Assembly (NCBI RefSeq): GCF_014230145.1
Contig: NZ_JACHVC010000001.1
Coordinates: forward strand, 62,001 to 126,000
Length of the DNA: 64,000 nucleotides
Source of the DNA: Pelagicoccus albus
GTDB lineage: Bacteria; Verrucomicrobiota; Verrucomicrobiia; Opitutales; Opitutaceae
Reading direction: 5' to 3'
Of the stretch, positions 46,792-55,100 are shown one piece after another. Each line of letters starts with the position of its first letter. The first letter of the stretch is position 1. The position numbers and the translations under genes were made by a program. The notes beneath the pieces were generated by a model, which searched no databases, had not been told where the DNA came from, and saw only the letters and a program-made list of their open reading frames with translations.

Positions 46792-48120
46792 TTATGAAGT
46801 CTTGTCTGGTTGCGGTAAGCGCATGCTCAGGTAGGCGGCGAAAAGTACAATCAGCGACCCGATGAGGTAGAGTTTGTCGGAGCCAAACCACCAAAATACG
46901 AAACTCGCCGATAGTGGTCCGATTGCTCGGCCAAGAGATCCTAGAGAGCGGAAGACGCCTAGAGCTTTACCTTGCTCTTGCTCAGACACGTAAAGCGAAA
47001 TGAGCGACGTGAGAGTTGGGCTGCAAAGTCCTGCTCCCAAGGCCATGAAGCCGAGTCCCAGGTAGAGGATTCCCTCTGAGCTAGCCATGGATAGGATAGC
47101 GAGTGCGACGGCGACTAGAAGCAAGCCTGTGGATGCTGTTTTCTTTTCTCCGACTTTGGGTGCGATCCGGCGAACGATTCCTCCCTGTACCAAAATCAAG
47201 ATGAAGCCGACGAAGACCATCATTTTGGTAATGTCTAAAGGCGTGTATCCGAAACGCTCAACGCCGAGGAACGAAAGGGTGAACTCCATCCCGGCGAAAG
47301 CGAGAATGTACACGAAGTAGGCGAAGTTGGTTCTGCGGACCGGAGTGATCTGGGGCTGCTTGAGCCTTTTGACCGGATTCATGATGACCCGCTGCTGGCC
47401 TCGTTTTTCAGGAGGAAGCGATTCTGCGAAACGGGCCCGGATCCAGATGAAATTTCCTAGGGAAAGTATTACGGCTACGAACGCGACAAATGAAAATGGG
47501 TTGATTCCAAATCGGGCCAACTCTGGCCAAAGCTCGACTGGATTTACGAAATGGGCGCAGGCTCCCCCGATGGCTGGGCCGGTTACAAAGCCCAATCCGA
47601 AAGCGGCCCCGATCATTCCCATCCCCTTGGAGCGGTTTTCTTTGGTAGTCACATCCGCGACCGCAGCGGTTGCCACCGATAGGTTTCCGCTCATCGCGCC
47701 GCCGATTAGCCGAGCGATAATCAAAAGGGCGAAATTGCCGGCGAACATCCAAAGGACGTAGCTCAAGCAAGTGCCCAAGCTAGTGTATACAAGAATGGAG
47801 CGTCTTCCCTTCCTGTCCGACATGGCTCCCCAGAAGGGCGCGAAGAAAAACTGCAGCGCCGCGTACAAAGACCCGAGTACCCCCCCGAACAATACAGGCG
47901 TGAAGCGCTCGGAACCGTCGGCGAGCTGCGAGACTTGGTTTAGCTGCTCCAGCAGCCAGCCCAGCAAACCGCTCTGTCCGTCTACTTCGAAGTAGTAATC
48001 GAGCATGGACGGAAAGAGTGGGAAGATCACGCTAAAGCCCACCAGATCTATGAAGATCGTCAGGAATATGACGCCCAAGGACAGGTTTTTGCTCGATGAA
48101 TTTTCCAGTTTTCCGCTCAA
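46792..48120 (-). CDS. MFS transporter, TetA-like
   Basis: 442 residues with twelve hydrophobic helices. The loop 2-3 motif GAMSDRKGRRSILVYTS is the motif A of drug:H+ antiporters, and GLGFVTGPAIGGAC matches the motif C region of 12-helix exporters. An enlarged periplasmic loop between helices 1 and 2 (YYFEVDGQSGLLGWLLEQLN...) is uncommon. Probably exports drugs or metabolites; the substrate is unknown. Divergent from the DUF2911 gene. Confidence 0.9.
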   Translation of the reverse strand: MSGKLENSSSKNLSLGVIFLTIFIDLVGFSVIFPLFPSMLDYYFEVDGQSGLLGWLLEQLNQVSQLADGSERFTPVLFGGVLGSLYAALQFFFAPFWGAMSDRKGRRSILVYTSLGTCLSYVLWMFAGNFALLIIARLIGGAMSGNLSVATAAVADVTTKENRSKGMGMIGAAFGLGFVTGPAIGGACAHFVNPVELWPELARFGINPFSFVAFVAVILSLGNFIWIRARFAESLPPEKRGQQRVIMNPVKRLKQPQITPVRRTNFAYFVYILAFAGMEFTLSFLGVERFGYTPLDITKMMVFVGFILILVQGGIVRRIAPKVGEKKTASTGLLLVAVALAILSMASSEGILYLGLGFMALGAGLCSPTLTSLISLYVSEQEQGKALGVFRSLGSLGRAIGPLSASFVFWWFGSDKLYLIGSLIVLFAAYLSMRLPQPDKTS

Positions 48121-48350
48121 GGGCGACGTTTATTAGGGGCGGTGATAGGGCAGGCAAGCGCAAAGGCTGTGCCGCTCTGCGCCTTCGACGCGTTTCTGTG
48201 GGGTTCGGAAAAAAGCGAGGCAAAGACTGACAACAAGAAGGGTGTCAGAGCAAAAAATCTGCAGCCAAACAAAGCCTTCCGGAGTCTATCTAGCGGGTCT
48301 GCACTGCTGTAGGCTCCTTGCCGTTTCCTATCCAACCCATCTTAGGTCCC

Positions 48351-49214
48351 ATGAAGTTATTCCCTGCTTTGCCCACACTCTTAATTAGTGCGTTGTTGGC
48401 TGTTGGCTCCATTCCCAGCGCCAACGCCAATCTCAAGACTCCCGCAGCCAGCCCGCACGCTTCCTTTAAACAGACGGTCGGTCTGACGGAAGTCGAGATG
48501 GACTACTCGCGTCCCGGTGTGAAAGACCGCGAGATTTTTGGCGAGCTTGTGCCCTATGGCAAAGTTTGGCGGACAGGAGCGAATCAACCTAGCAAAATTC
48601 GCTTCTCGGATGACGTCGTATTTGGCGGAGAGAAGATACCGGCGGGTGAATACGCCCTCTATACGATACCGGGAGAAGCGGAGTGGACGGTCATCGTCTA
48701 TGGCAGCACGGAATTGTGGGGAGCCTTTGGCTATGAAGAGAAAAATGATGTAGTTCGTTTTTCCGTTACGCCTATGACCATTGACGAACAGGTGGAATCT
48801 ATGTCCTTTGGGATTAAGGATCTCGAAAGCGACCAAGCCGTGTTGTATTTGGAATGGGATTACACCTGCATCGAAATTCCAATCCTTGTTCCCACCGATA
48901 AAAAGGTCATGTCGCAAATCGAGAAGCTCAAGAGCTCCGACAGCTTCGATTCGCCGCGTACGCTTTTCGCTGCGGGGACGTATTATCACGAGACCGGTAA
49001 GGACCTAAAAACTGCACTGAAATGGGTGAGCTCGGCCTGCGAGAAAAGTGAGAAGCCTGCTTACTGGATGCTCGCCCGCAAAGCTCAGATAGAGATGGAC
49101 CTTGGAATGACGAAAGAAGCGAAAGCCAGCGCGGAGAAAACTTTGAAACTCGCGACTGAAGGAGGAAATCCAGACTACCAAAAGATAGCTCAAGATATTT
49201 TGGAAAGCCTCTAG
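48351..49214 (+). CDS. Exported DUF2911 protein with C-terminal helical repeats
   Basis: 287 residues from ATG 48351, which begins a signal peptide (MKLFPALPTLLISALLAVGS); a TTG at 48318 is in frame. The DUF2911 core runs from about 30 to 175: VEMDYSRPGVKDREIFG, LVPYGKVWRTGANQPSKI, IPAGEYALYTIPGEAEWTVI. The last ~95 residues form TPR-like helices. Function unknown; the family is frequent in Bacteroidetes and Verrucomicrobia. It lies 44 bases before the large PIG-L deacetylase. Confidence 0.88.
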   Translation: MKLFPALPTLLISALLAVGSIPSANANLKTPAASPHASFKQTVGLTEVEMDYSRPGVKDREIFGELVPYGKVWRTGANQPSKIRFSDDVVFGGEKIPAGEYALYTIPGEAEWTVIVYGSTELWGAFGYEEKNDVVRFSVTPMTIDEQVESMSFGIKDLESDQAVLYLEWDYTCIEIPILVPTDKKVMSQIEKLKSSDSFDSPRTLFAAGTYYHETGKDLKTALKWVSSACEKSEKPAYWMLARKAQIEMDLGMTKEAKASAEKTLKLATEGGNPDYQKIAQDILESL

Positions 49215-49258
49215 GTCTTTCTTCTTTTTGCCGTTTCCTTTCCCAACCTGCTTTTGCC

Positions 49259-51766
49259 ATGGCTACAGGCTTTCTCAAACATTCGAAAACACTCATGCTT
49301 GGATTCGCTGCAGCGGTTTCCGCTTACGCCTCTTCACCGGTCGAGATCACGGACAATGTGTCCGGATCGGAGCTACTCTGGAAAATCCAAAAAATGAATA
49401 CTTTAGGGCGGGTTCTCTATGTAGCCGCTCATCCTGATGACGAGAATACTAGCCTGGTTTCTTACCTCTCCTTAGGGCGGAAGTATGACACCGCCTATCT
49501 CTCTTTGACTAGGGGAGATGGAGGGCAAAATCTCATCGGACCCGAACTGCGAGACCAGCTTGGGCTTATCCGAACTCAAGAGCTTTTAGCGGCTCGCACT
49601 ATCGATGGAGGAAAGCAATTCTTCAGCCGGGCACGAGATTTCGGTTATTCCAAAACGCCTGGGGAAACCTTCCGTATTTGGGACAGAGAGGCGGTACTGG
49701 CCGACACGGTTTGGGCTATCCGCAAGTTTCGACCAGATGTGATAGTGACTCGCTTCAATCCCCAGCCGAGCTCGACTCATGGTCATCACACTGCCTCAGC
49801 GATGTTGGCCCTTGAGGCTTTCGAGGCGGCTGCCGACCCGAGCAAATTTCCAGAGCAACTGGAATGGGTAGAGCCTTGGCAGGCGAAGCGGATTGCCTGG
49901 AACACTAGCTCCTGGTTTTTCCGAAATAACGACGTCGTTTTTGAACCGGAAAATTATCTGGAGATGGAAGTCGGAGGATATGACCCATTGTTAGGAAAGT
50001 CCTACAACGAAGTTGCCTCATTGAGTCGGAGTATGCACCGCAGCCAAGGTTTTGGAACTCTTGTATCTCGTGGAGTCCGAAATGAATATTTTAAGTTTTT
50101 GGCGGGAGATAAATGGAAGGGCGACTTGTTTGACGGAGTCGACACCACTTGGAGTAGAGTAAGCGGCGCCGCTAAAGTTTCGGAGATGCTTAACGAGTTA
50201 ATGGGCGGGTTTGATGTATCTGATCCATCTGCCTCGGTTGCGAAGATGTTGGAGTTGCGGACCGAACTTACCTCGCCCGAGCTCGGCGAGTGGGGCAGTC
50301 AGAAGCTGCGGGAGCTCGATTCCATCATTCTGGGAAGTATGGGGTTCCACGCTCGTGCTCTAAGCTCGAAAAAGTATTTAAAAGGTGGAGACAAGTTCGA
50401 ACTCGCATTCGAGCTCATCAACCGCTCGGCTCTTCCCGCGAAACTAAGCTCAGTCGAAATCCCATTCGCGTCCGTCTCTGAGAAACGAGACGATCCGCTA
50501 GGTGAAAATTCCCTGCAAGGTGTTCGATTCGAGCTCGATGCTCCTACCACCTTAGATGGACAGCCCTATTGGCTGCGAGAGAAGGGAACTGTCGGGATGT
50601 TTGAGGTGGATGATCAAACTTTAATAGGACTTCCCGAGAATGAGCCTTCTCTTGTTTCGACGATTAGTATCGAGGTAATGGGCACGGAAATTCCAGTGAC
50701 CTTGCCAGTTGTCTACCGAGAAGTAAACCCCGCCAAAGGCGAAGAGATAGATCTCGTGACCCTATTGCCAGCCGCATCGGTCGAGTTTACTGCCCCGGTT
50801 AAGTTATTTCCGAATTTTGAGGAGCGGGATGTGGAAGTTAAAGTATCCGCTCTCCTAGACGGCGCGGAAGGTGATTTGGAATTAGTGTTGCCCGAAGGTT
50901 GGAGTAGTGTGCCTAAAAGCGTGCCGGTTGAGAGATTGCTCAAAGGAGCTTCGAAGAGCTATGTGTTTCGCGTTTCGCCCAGTTCAGTCTCGCAGGAGAT
51001 CGATATTCAGGCCCGACTTGTAACGGAGAGTGAAACCTTCCAGAAGTCGGTGGAACAGATTCGCTACGATCACATCCCGGAGCTGACATTGTTCGGCTCG
51101 GCTAGCTCGAAAGGGGTAAGCCTCGAAGTCGCGCGGCTTGGTCAAAAGGTAGCCTATCTACAGGGAGCTGGGGATGCGATGCCAGAGAGTATCAGGGAAA
51201 TTGGCTTCGAAGTCACTGAACTTAGCCCGGGAGAACTCGGGGCGATTGATCTCGGAGTCTTTGATGCAGTTGTCCTTGGTATTCGCGCTTACAATACAGT
51301 TGATGAGATTGATTCCCTGCTGGAACGGTTGTTTTCCTATGCGGAAGCGGGTGGCACGGTGGTCGCTCAGTACAATACGACCCGGGGCCTGAAAGGCTCG
51401 CTGCTTGCTCCCTTTGATTTACAGCTGTCACGGGACCGAGTTACGGATGAGAATTCAGAGGTACGTTTCCTTGCTCCCGAACATCCAGTGCTGTCAAAAC
51501 CCAACCACATCACAGAAAACGATTTTTCGGGGTGGACGCAGGAACGGGGACTTTACTTTCCAGATTCTTGGGGAGCGGAATTTACGCCTATCCTAGGGAT
51601 GAACGATATCGGAGAACCTTCGCGAGACGGATCTCTACTAGTGGCGGAATTTGGAGATGGTTATTTTGTCTATTCAGGAATTTCCTGGTTCCGACAGCTG
51701 CCTGCGGGTGTGCCCGGAGCGTATCGGCTTTTTGCCAACATCCTTTCTTTGGGACAACCTGAATAG
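49259..51766 (+). CDS. Large exported PIG-L-family deacetylase/amidase
   Basis: 835 residues. A signal peptide (residues 1-25) predicts a periplasmic enzyme. The N-terminal ~220 residues are a PIG-L (LmbE) domain with the zinc motif AHPDDE (57-62) and a distal HGHH; this family removes N-acetyl groups from glucosamine derivatives or cleaves conjugates of mycothiol and bacillithiol. The remaining ~600 residues are beta-rich and end with a class I amidotransferase-like region (DAVVLGIRAYNTVDEID) in which no catalytic Cys is evident. Downstream lie a symporter and bsh genes, which hints at a thiol-conjugate substrate. Confidence 0.9.
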   Translation: MATGFLKHSKTLMLGFAAAVSAYASSPVEITDNVSGSELLWKIQKMNTLGRVLYVAAHPDDENTSLVSYLSLGRKYDTAYLSLTRGDGGQNLIGPELRDQLGLIRTQELLAARTIDGGKQFFSRARDFGYSKTPGETFRIWDREAVLADTVWAIRKFRPDVIVTRFNPQPSSTHGHHTASAMLALEAFEAAADPSKFPEQLEWVEPWQAKRIAWNTSSWFFRNNDVVFEPENYLEMEVGGYDPLLGKSYNEVASLSRSMHRSQGFGTLVSRGVRNEYFKFLAGDKWKGDLFDGVDTTWSRVSGAAKVSEMLNELMGGFDVSDPSASVAKMLELRTELTSPELGEWGSQKLRELDSIILGSMGFHARALSSKKYLKGGDKFELAFELINRSALPAKLSSVEIPFASVSEKRDDPLGENSLQGVRFELDAPTTLDGQPYWLREKGTVGMFEVDDQTLIGLPENEPSLVSTISIEVMGTEIPVTLPVVYREVNPAKGEEIDLVTLLPAASVEFTAPVKLFPNFEERDVEVKVSALLDGAEGDLELVLPEGWSSVPKSVPVERLLKGASKSYVFRVSPSSVSQEIDIQARLVTESETFQKSVEQIRYDHIPELTLFGSASSKGVSLEVARLGQKVAYLQGAGDAMPESIREIGFEVTELSPGELGAIDLGVFDAVVLGIRAYNTVDEIDSLLERLFSYAEAGGTVVAQYNTTRGLKGSLLAPFDLQLSRDRVTDENSEVRFLAPEHPVLSKPNHITENDFSGWTQERGLYFPDSWGAEFTPILGMNDIGEPSRDGSLLVAEFGDGYFVYSGISWFRQLPAGVPGAYRLFANILSLGQPE

Positions 51767-51789
51767 CGACTCTGGGTATTTAAAACACT

Positions 51790-51927
51790 ATGCCGGAAAA
51801 GAATGGAATAGAGAAGGAGGAAGCTCCTCCTGTACTAGGAAGCTGGAGACGAGTCTATTGGGCTGTAACCATCTTCTTTGCGGTAGAAGTGGTATTGTTC
51901 TACCTGTTCACACGGTTTTATAGATGA
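51790..51927 (+). CDS. 45-residue one-helix membrane protein coupled to the SSS symporter
   Basis: MPEKNGIEKEEAPPVLGSWR is followed by a hydrophobic helix (about residues 22-40) and a basic end TRFYR. Its TGA overlaps the symporter ATG (ATGA at 51924-51927), a strong sign of translational coupling and of a real gene. It starts 23 bases after the PIG-L stop; no strong Shine-Dalgarno is visible. An accessory subunit of the transporter is likely. The internal AGGAGG...CCTCCT palindrome lies in the coding region. Confidence 0.7.
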   Translation: MPEKNGIEKEEAPPVLGSWRRVYWAVTIFFAVEVVLFYLFTRFYR

Positions 51928-53630
51928 GTGGCTTAGATTATTTCGTTCTCGTTGGCACCCTGTTAGGTATCGCCCTTTATGGGATTTGGAGAACTCGAGA
52001 AGGCGGTGGCCTTAGAGGGTACTTGAAAGGTGACGATTCGATACGCTGGGGTACAATCGGTCTCTCGGTGATGGCCACTCAAGCGAGTGCGATAACCTTC
52101 CTGTCAACGCCAGGGGTCGCCTATGATAATGGAATGGGTTTCGTGCAGAATTACTTTGGGATGCCTTTTGCAATCATCATTATCTGCGCCTTTTTTATCC
52201 CAATCTATAGGAAGCTCAATGTGTATACGTCCTATGAATACTTAGGACAGCGGTTCGATTCTAAGACACGAATCCTTGGCGCATTTCTCTTTTTGGTACA
52301 GCGGGGGCTAGCCGCAGGAATTACTATTTATGCACCGGCTATTGTGGTATCCACCTTGCTTGATTGGAATCTGGATCTGACGATTGTCATGGTAGGAGCC
52401 TTGGTCGTCGTCTATACCGTTTCGGGAGGTACGAAGGCTGTAAGTATCACGCAACGCTACCAAATGGCTGTTATCATGGTCGGTATGTTTATCGCATTCG
52501 GCATGATAATCGCAGGCTTGCCCGATGATGTCTCCTTTGCCTCTGCTTTGTCCGTTGCGGGAGTGATGGATAAGTTGGAGGTGGTCAGCTTTTCGACCGA
52601 TGTTAAGGAAGACTATACCGTGTGGACCGGCCTGCTGGGGGGAACCTTCCTGATGTTATCCTATTTTGGAACCGACCAATCTCAGGTTCAGCGTTATCTA
52701 GCGGGAACTTCCACTAGCGCTAGTCGCTTCGGTCTTCTTTTGAACGCTGTGGTCAAGATCCCCATGCAGTTCTTCATATTGTTTGTAGGGGTGATGGTGT
52801 TTGTTTTCTACCTGTTTGAAAAGCCTCCTGTCTTTTTCAATCAGGCGAGCCTTGATGCGGTACACCAATCCGAATACTCCGACGAGCTGCAGTCATTGGA
52901 AAAAGAATACGCTGAAGCGGTATCTCAAAGAGCGGAGGCCGTCAGGGACTTGGCTAAGTCCTTAGACAATGGAACTTCTGAAGAAGTAGACTTAGCAAAG
53001 GAGCATGCTTTGGAATCGGAGGGACGAGCTCTCGGGATTCGCGAGGAGGTGAAGACTCTGATAGGGAAAGCGGGAGAGGATTTGGAGGCTAAGGACTCTG
53101 ATTACGTTTTCATTACCTTTATCCTCAACTATCTGCCTGCCGGTTTGGTCGGACTTTTAGTGGCAGTAATCTTTGCCGCCGCCATGTCTTCGACTGCATC
53201 GGAACTGAATGCCTTGGGATCGACCACGATGGTAGATTTTTACCGCAAATTTGCCAAGCCAGATCGGGACGAAGCGCACTTTGTATTTGTCTCCAAAGCG
53301 TTGACTGCTGCTTGGGGCTGCTTGGCCATCGTATTCGCCCTTTACGCAAATCTAGTGGAGAATCTTATAGAAGCGGTGAATCGCCTGGGGTCCGTGTTTT
53401 ACGGTGGGATTCTGGGAATCTTCCTTGTAGCCTTTTTCATAAAGCTAGTGAAGGGGAGTGCCGTTTTCTACGCAGCGATTGTTTCGCAAATCGTGGTGGT
53501 TGTCATGTACCAGAGTTTAGAGATCGGTTACCTCTGGTATAACTTGATTGGCTGCGGCATGGTCATGGGGCTATCGGTGCTCTTTCAGTTAGTGATAGGA
53601 AATGGAAAAATGGAGGCTAGGTCTAGATGA
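51924..53630 (+). CDS. SSS-family sodium:solute symporter with a coiled-coil insert
   Basis: 568 residues, about thirteen transmembrane helices. The first helices carry AITFLSTPG and the family signature around GTDQSQVQRYLAGTSTSASR. A charged insert (residues ~305-392, rich in Glu, Lys and Ala) interrupts the helices before YVFITFILNYLPAGLVGLLVA and is predicted to be coiled coil. It should import a solute with Na+; sugar acids, amino acids or a thiol-related compound are possible. Coupled at both ends by ATGA overlaps to the small membrane protein and to the BshC-like gene. Confidence 0.9.
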   Translation: MSGLDYFVLVGTLLGIALYGIWRTREGGGLRGYLKGDDSIRWGTIGLSVMATQASAITFLSTPGVAYDNGMGFVQNYFGMPFAIIIICAFFIPIYRKLNVYTSYEYLGQRFDSKTRILGAFLFLVQRGLAAGITIYAPAIVVSTLLDWNLDLTIVMVGALVVVYTVSGGTKAVSITQRYQMAVIMVGMFIAFGMIIAGLPDDVSFASALSVAGVMDKLEVVSFSTDVKEDYTVWTGLLGGTFLMLSYFGTDQSQVQRYLAGTSTSASRFGLLLNAVVKIPMQFFILFVGVMVFVFYLFEKPPVFFNQASLDAVHQSEYSDELQSLEKEYAEAVSQRAEAVRDLAKSLDNGTSEEVDLAKEHALESEGRALGIREEVKTLIGKAGEDLEAKDSDYVFITFILNYLPAGLVGLLVAVIFAAAMSSTASELNALGSTTMVDFYRKFAKPDRDEAHFVFVSKALTAAWGCLAIVFALYANLVENLIEAVNRLGSVFYGGILGIFLVAFFIKLVKGSAVFYAAIVSQIVVVVMYQSLEIGYLWYNLIGCGMVMGLSVLFQLVIGNGKMEARSR

Positions 53631-54397
53631 GCTCGCAGCCTGTAATCTGTTTCGGCCAACAACCTTGTGGCTTTTTTCCTAAGCGGTTTCTGGTATCCAA
53701 AATTTGGACAGCTCGCCGCCTGCAGAAAGAAATTGGGGGCGAAATCGTCTTTTTCTATCACGATTGCGATCACGATCCACGGGAAACGCAAACCAAGTTG
53801 ACTCATCGGGATTCGGGAAAGCTGCAATCTCTCAATTTCGCTTTCGCCAACAAAATACAGAAGAAGTATTCACCGCTTTTTGCCAAACGGGTGGATCGCG
53901 AGTGGCAAGCGAAGACCGTGCGGCAGCTTCCGCAGTTCGTCAGCCAGGAACTCGTCGAACTCTTTGCGTCGGTAGCGGCGGACAATGTAGCGGACTTTTG
54001 TTTGGAGATGTATCGTGGAATGGGTTTGCTGGACGGTATCCGCGTAGAGAGATCAGGCAGCAAAGATTTCCGGAGATCGGCCATTTCGGTGGATGATTAC
54101 TTTGTGGATACCCGGTATGAAGGAGAGTGGGTGAGGGCTCGCAAGATGGATTCCGGTTTCGCTCTGCACCAGGGAGGGAGTTCGTTCTTGCCAGTCGAAG
54201 CGGAAGGTAACGAGAAGTCGATGATTACACCGACTCGAGATACCCGTTTGCTTTGGATGCAATCTGTCATAAACTGTACTCACTATGTTGCAGGGGCAGG
54301 GGAAATTAAATATTTGAATACGAGCGAAGCACCTGAGATCGTTTTCGTGGAACGAGACTTTATCGAAAGAAGCGACGAGGCTTATGTCGGAGACTGA
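53627..54397 (+). CDS. Compact BshC-like protein (bacillithiol cysteine-adding enzyme, core only)
   Basis: 256 residues, about half of normal BshC (~540). Three blocks match by eye: FGQQPCGFF with the following lysine (BshC GGQQAGLLTGP...HK), HDCDHDPRE (BshC GEDHDLDE), and late THYVAGAGEIKYL (BshC FIAGPGEINYW). BshC adds cysteine to glucosaminyl-malate in the last step of bacillithiol synthesis. Context supports it: bshB-like and bshA genes follow at once, overlapping by 14 bases. Missing are the C-terminal coiled coil and part of the centre. It may be a minimal BshC or a related ligase. Confidence 0.7.
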   Translation: MSSQPVICFGQQPCGFFPKRFLVSKIWTARRLQKEIGGEIVFFYHDCDHDPRETQTKLTHRDSGKLQSLNFAFANKIQKKYSPLFAKRVDREWQAKTVRQLPQFVSQELVELFASVAADNVADFCLEMYRGMGLLDGIRVERSGSKDFRRSAISVDDYFVDTRYEGEWVRARKMDSGFALHQGGSSFLPVEAEGNEKSMITPTRDTRLLWMQSVINCTHYVAGAGEIKYLNTSEAPEIVFVERDFIERSDEAYVGD

Positions 54398-55100
54398 AAG
54401 AAAGCGAATTTTAGCGGTGGGGGCGCATCCGGATGACATCGAGTTTGGATGTGGAGCAATCTTGCTGAAAGAAGCTTCGCTTGGCTCGCATATTGGTTTG
54501 CTGGTTTGCTCGCTGGGAGAGGCGGGGAGCAACGGGACTCCGGAAGTTCGCGAACAGGAATGCCGAGAGGCGTCCAGCTTGTTGGAAGCGTCGCTGACCT
54601 TTTTGGATTGCGGCGGCGACTCGAAAATTGAAGCGAGTAGGGCCAACGCCTTGCTGATCGCTAAAGAAATCCGACGGCTACGTCCGGACGTTGTATTGGC
54701 TCCGACGGATACGGTGAATCAACATCCCGATCACGTGGCTATTTCGAATGTCACCCGCGATGCCGCCCGTTTGGCCCGTTATGGAGGCTTGGAAGAGCTC
54801 AAAGCGTTTTCTCCCCATGCAGTGGAATCGCTCTTTTATTATGCGATCACTCCCGGTGCAGCTCGCGAAGGAGGAACCCCCTTCCTTGTTGATGTAAGCC
54901 CTTTTGTCTCTGCTTGGGAGGCGCTCATGAATTGCCATGCTAGCCAAATGAAGACCCGTAATTATCTAGAGCTGCAGGTTTCGAATTCACGCACTCTCGG
55001 ACTTCAGATGGGAGTTACTCATGGGCAGGCCCTCTGGCCAAATGATCCGGTCGTGATCGATTCCTTGAATTCGGCCCCTCCCGGCGCGCGTCTATTCTAA
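54384..55100 (+). CDS. BshB-like PIG-L deacetylase
   Basis: 238 residues, no signal peptide. The PIG-L zinc motif is AHPDDIEFGCGA, with a distal HPDHVAIS motif, as in BshB1 enzymes that deacetylate N-acetylglucosaminyl-malate in bacillithiol synthesis. The order bshC-bshB-bshA and tight spacing to bshA (the GTG start follows the stop directly) support that role. The family also includes other deacetylases, so the exact substrate is an inference. Confidence 0.88.
   Translation: MSETERKRILAVGAHPDDIEFGCGAILLKEASLGSHIGLLVCSLGEAGSNGTPEVREQECREASSLLEASLTFLDCGGDSKIEASRANALLIAKEIRRLRPDVVLAPTDTVNQHPDHVAISNVTRDAARLARYGGLEELKAFSPHAVESLFYYAITPGAAREGGTPFLVDVSPFVSAWEALMNCHASQMKTRNYLELQVSNSRTLGLQMGVTHGQALWPNDPVVIDSLNSAPPGARLF

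Noticed and set aside
46649-46894. 81-residue minus-strand frame
   Set aside because: Overlaps the 3' end of the MFS gene by ~100 bases; no ribosome binding site or family features.
51651-51923. 90-residue plus-strand frame before the SSS gene
   Set aside because: Mostly inside the PIG-L gene in another frame; the 45-residue frame at 51790 has the coupling overlap and membrane helix instead.
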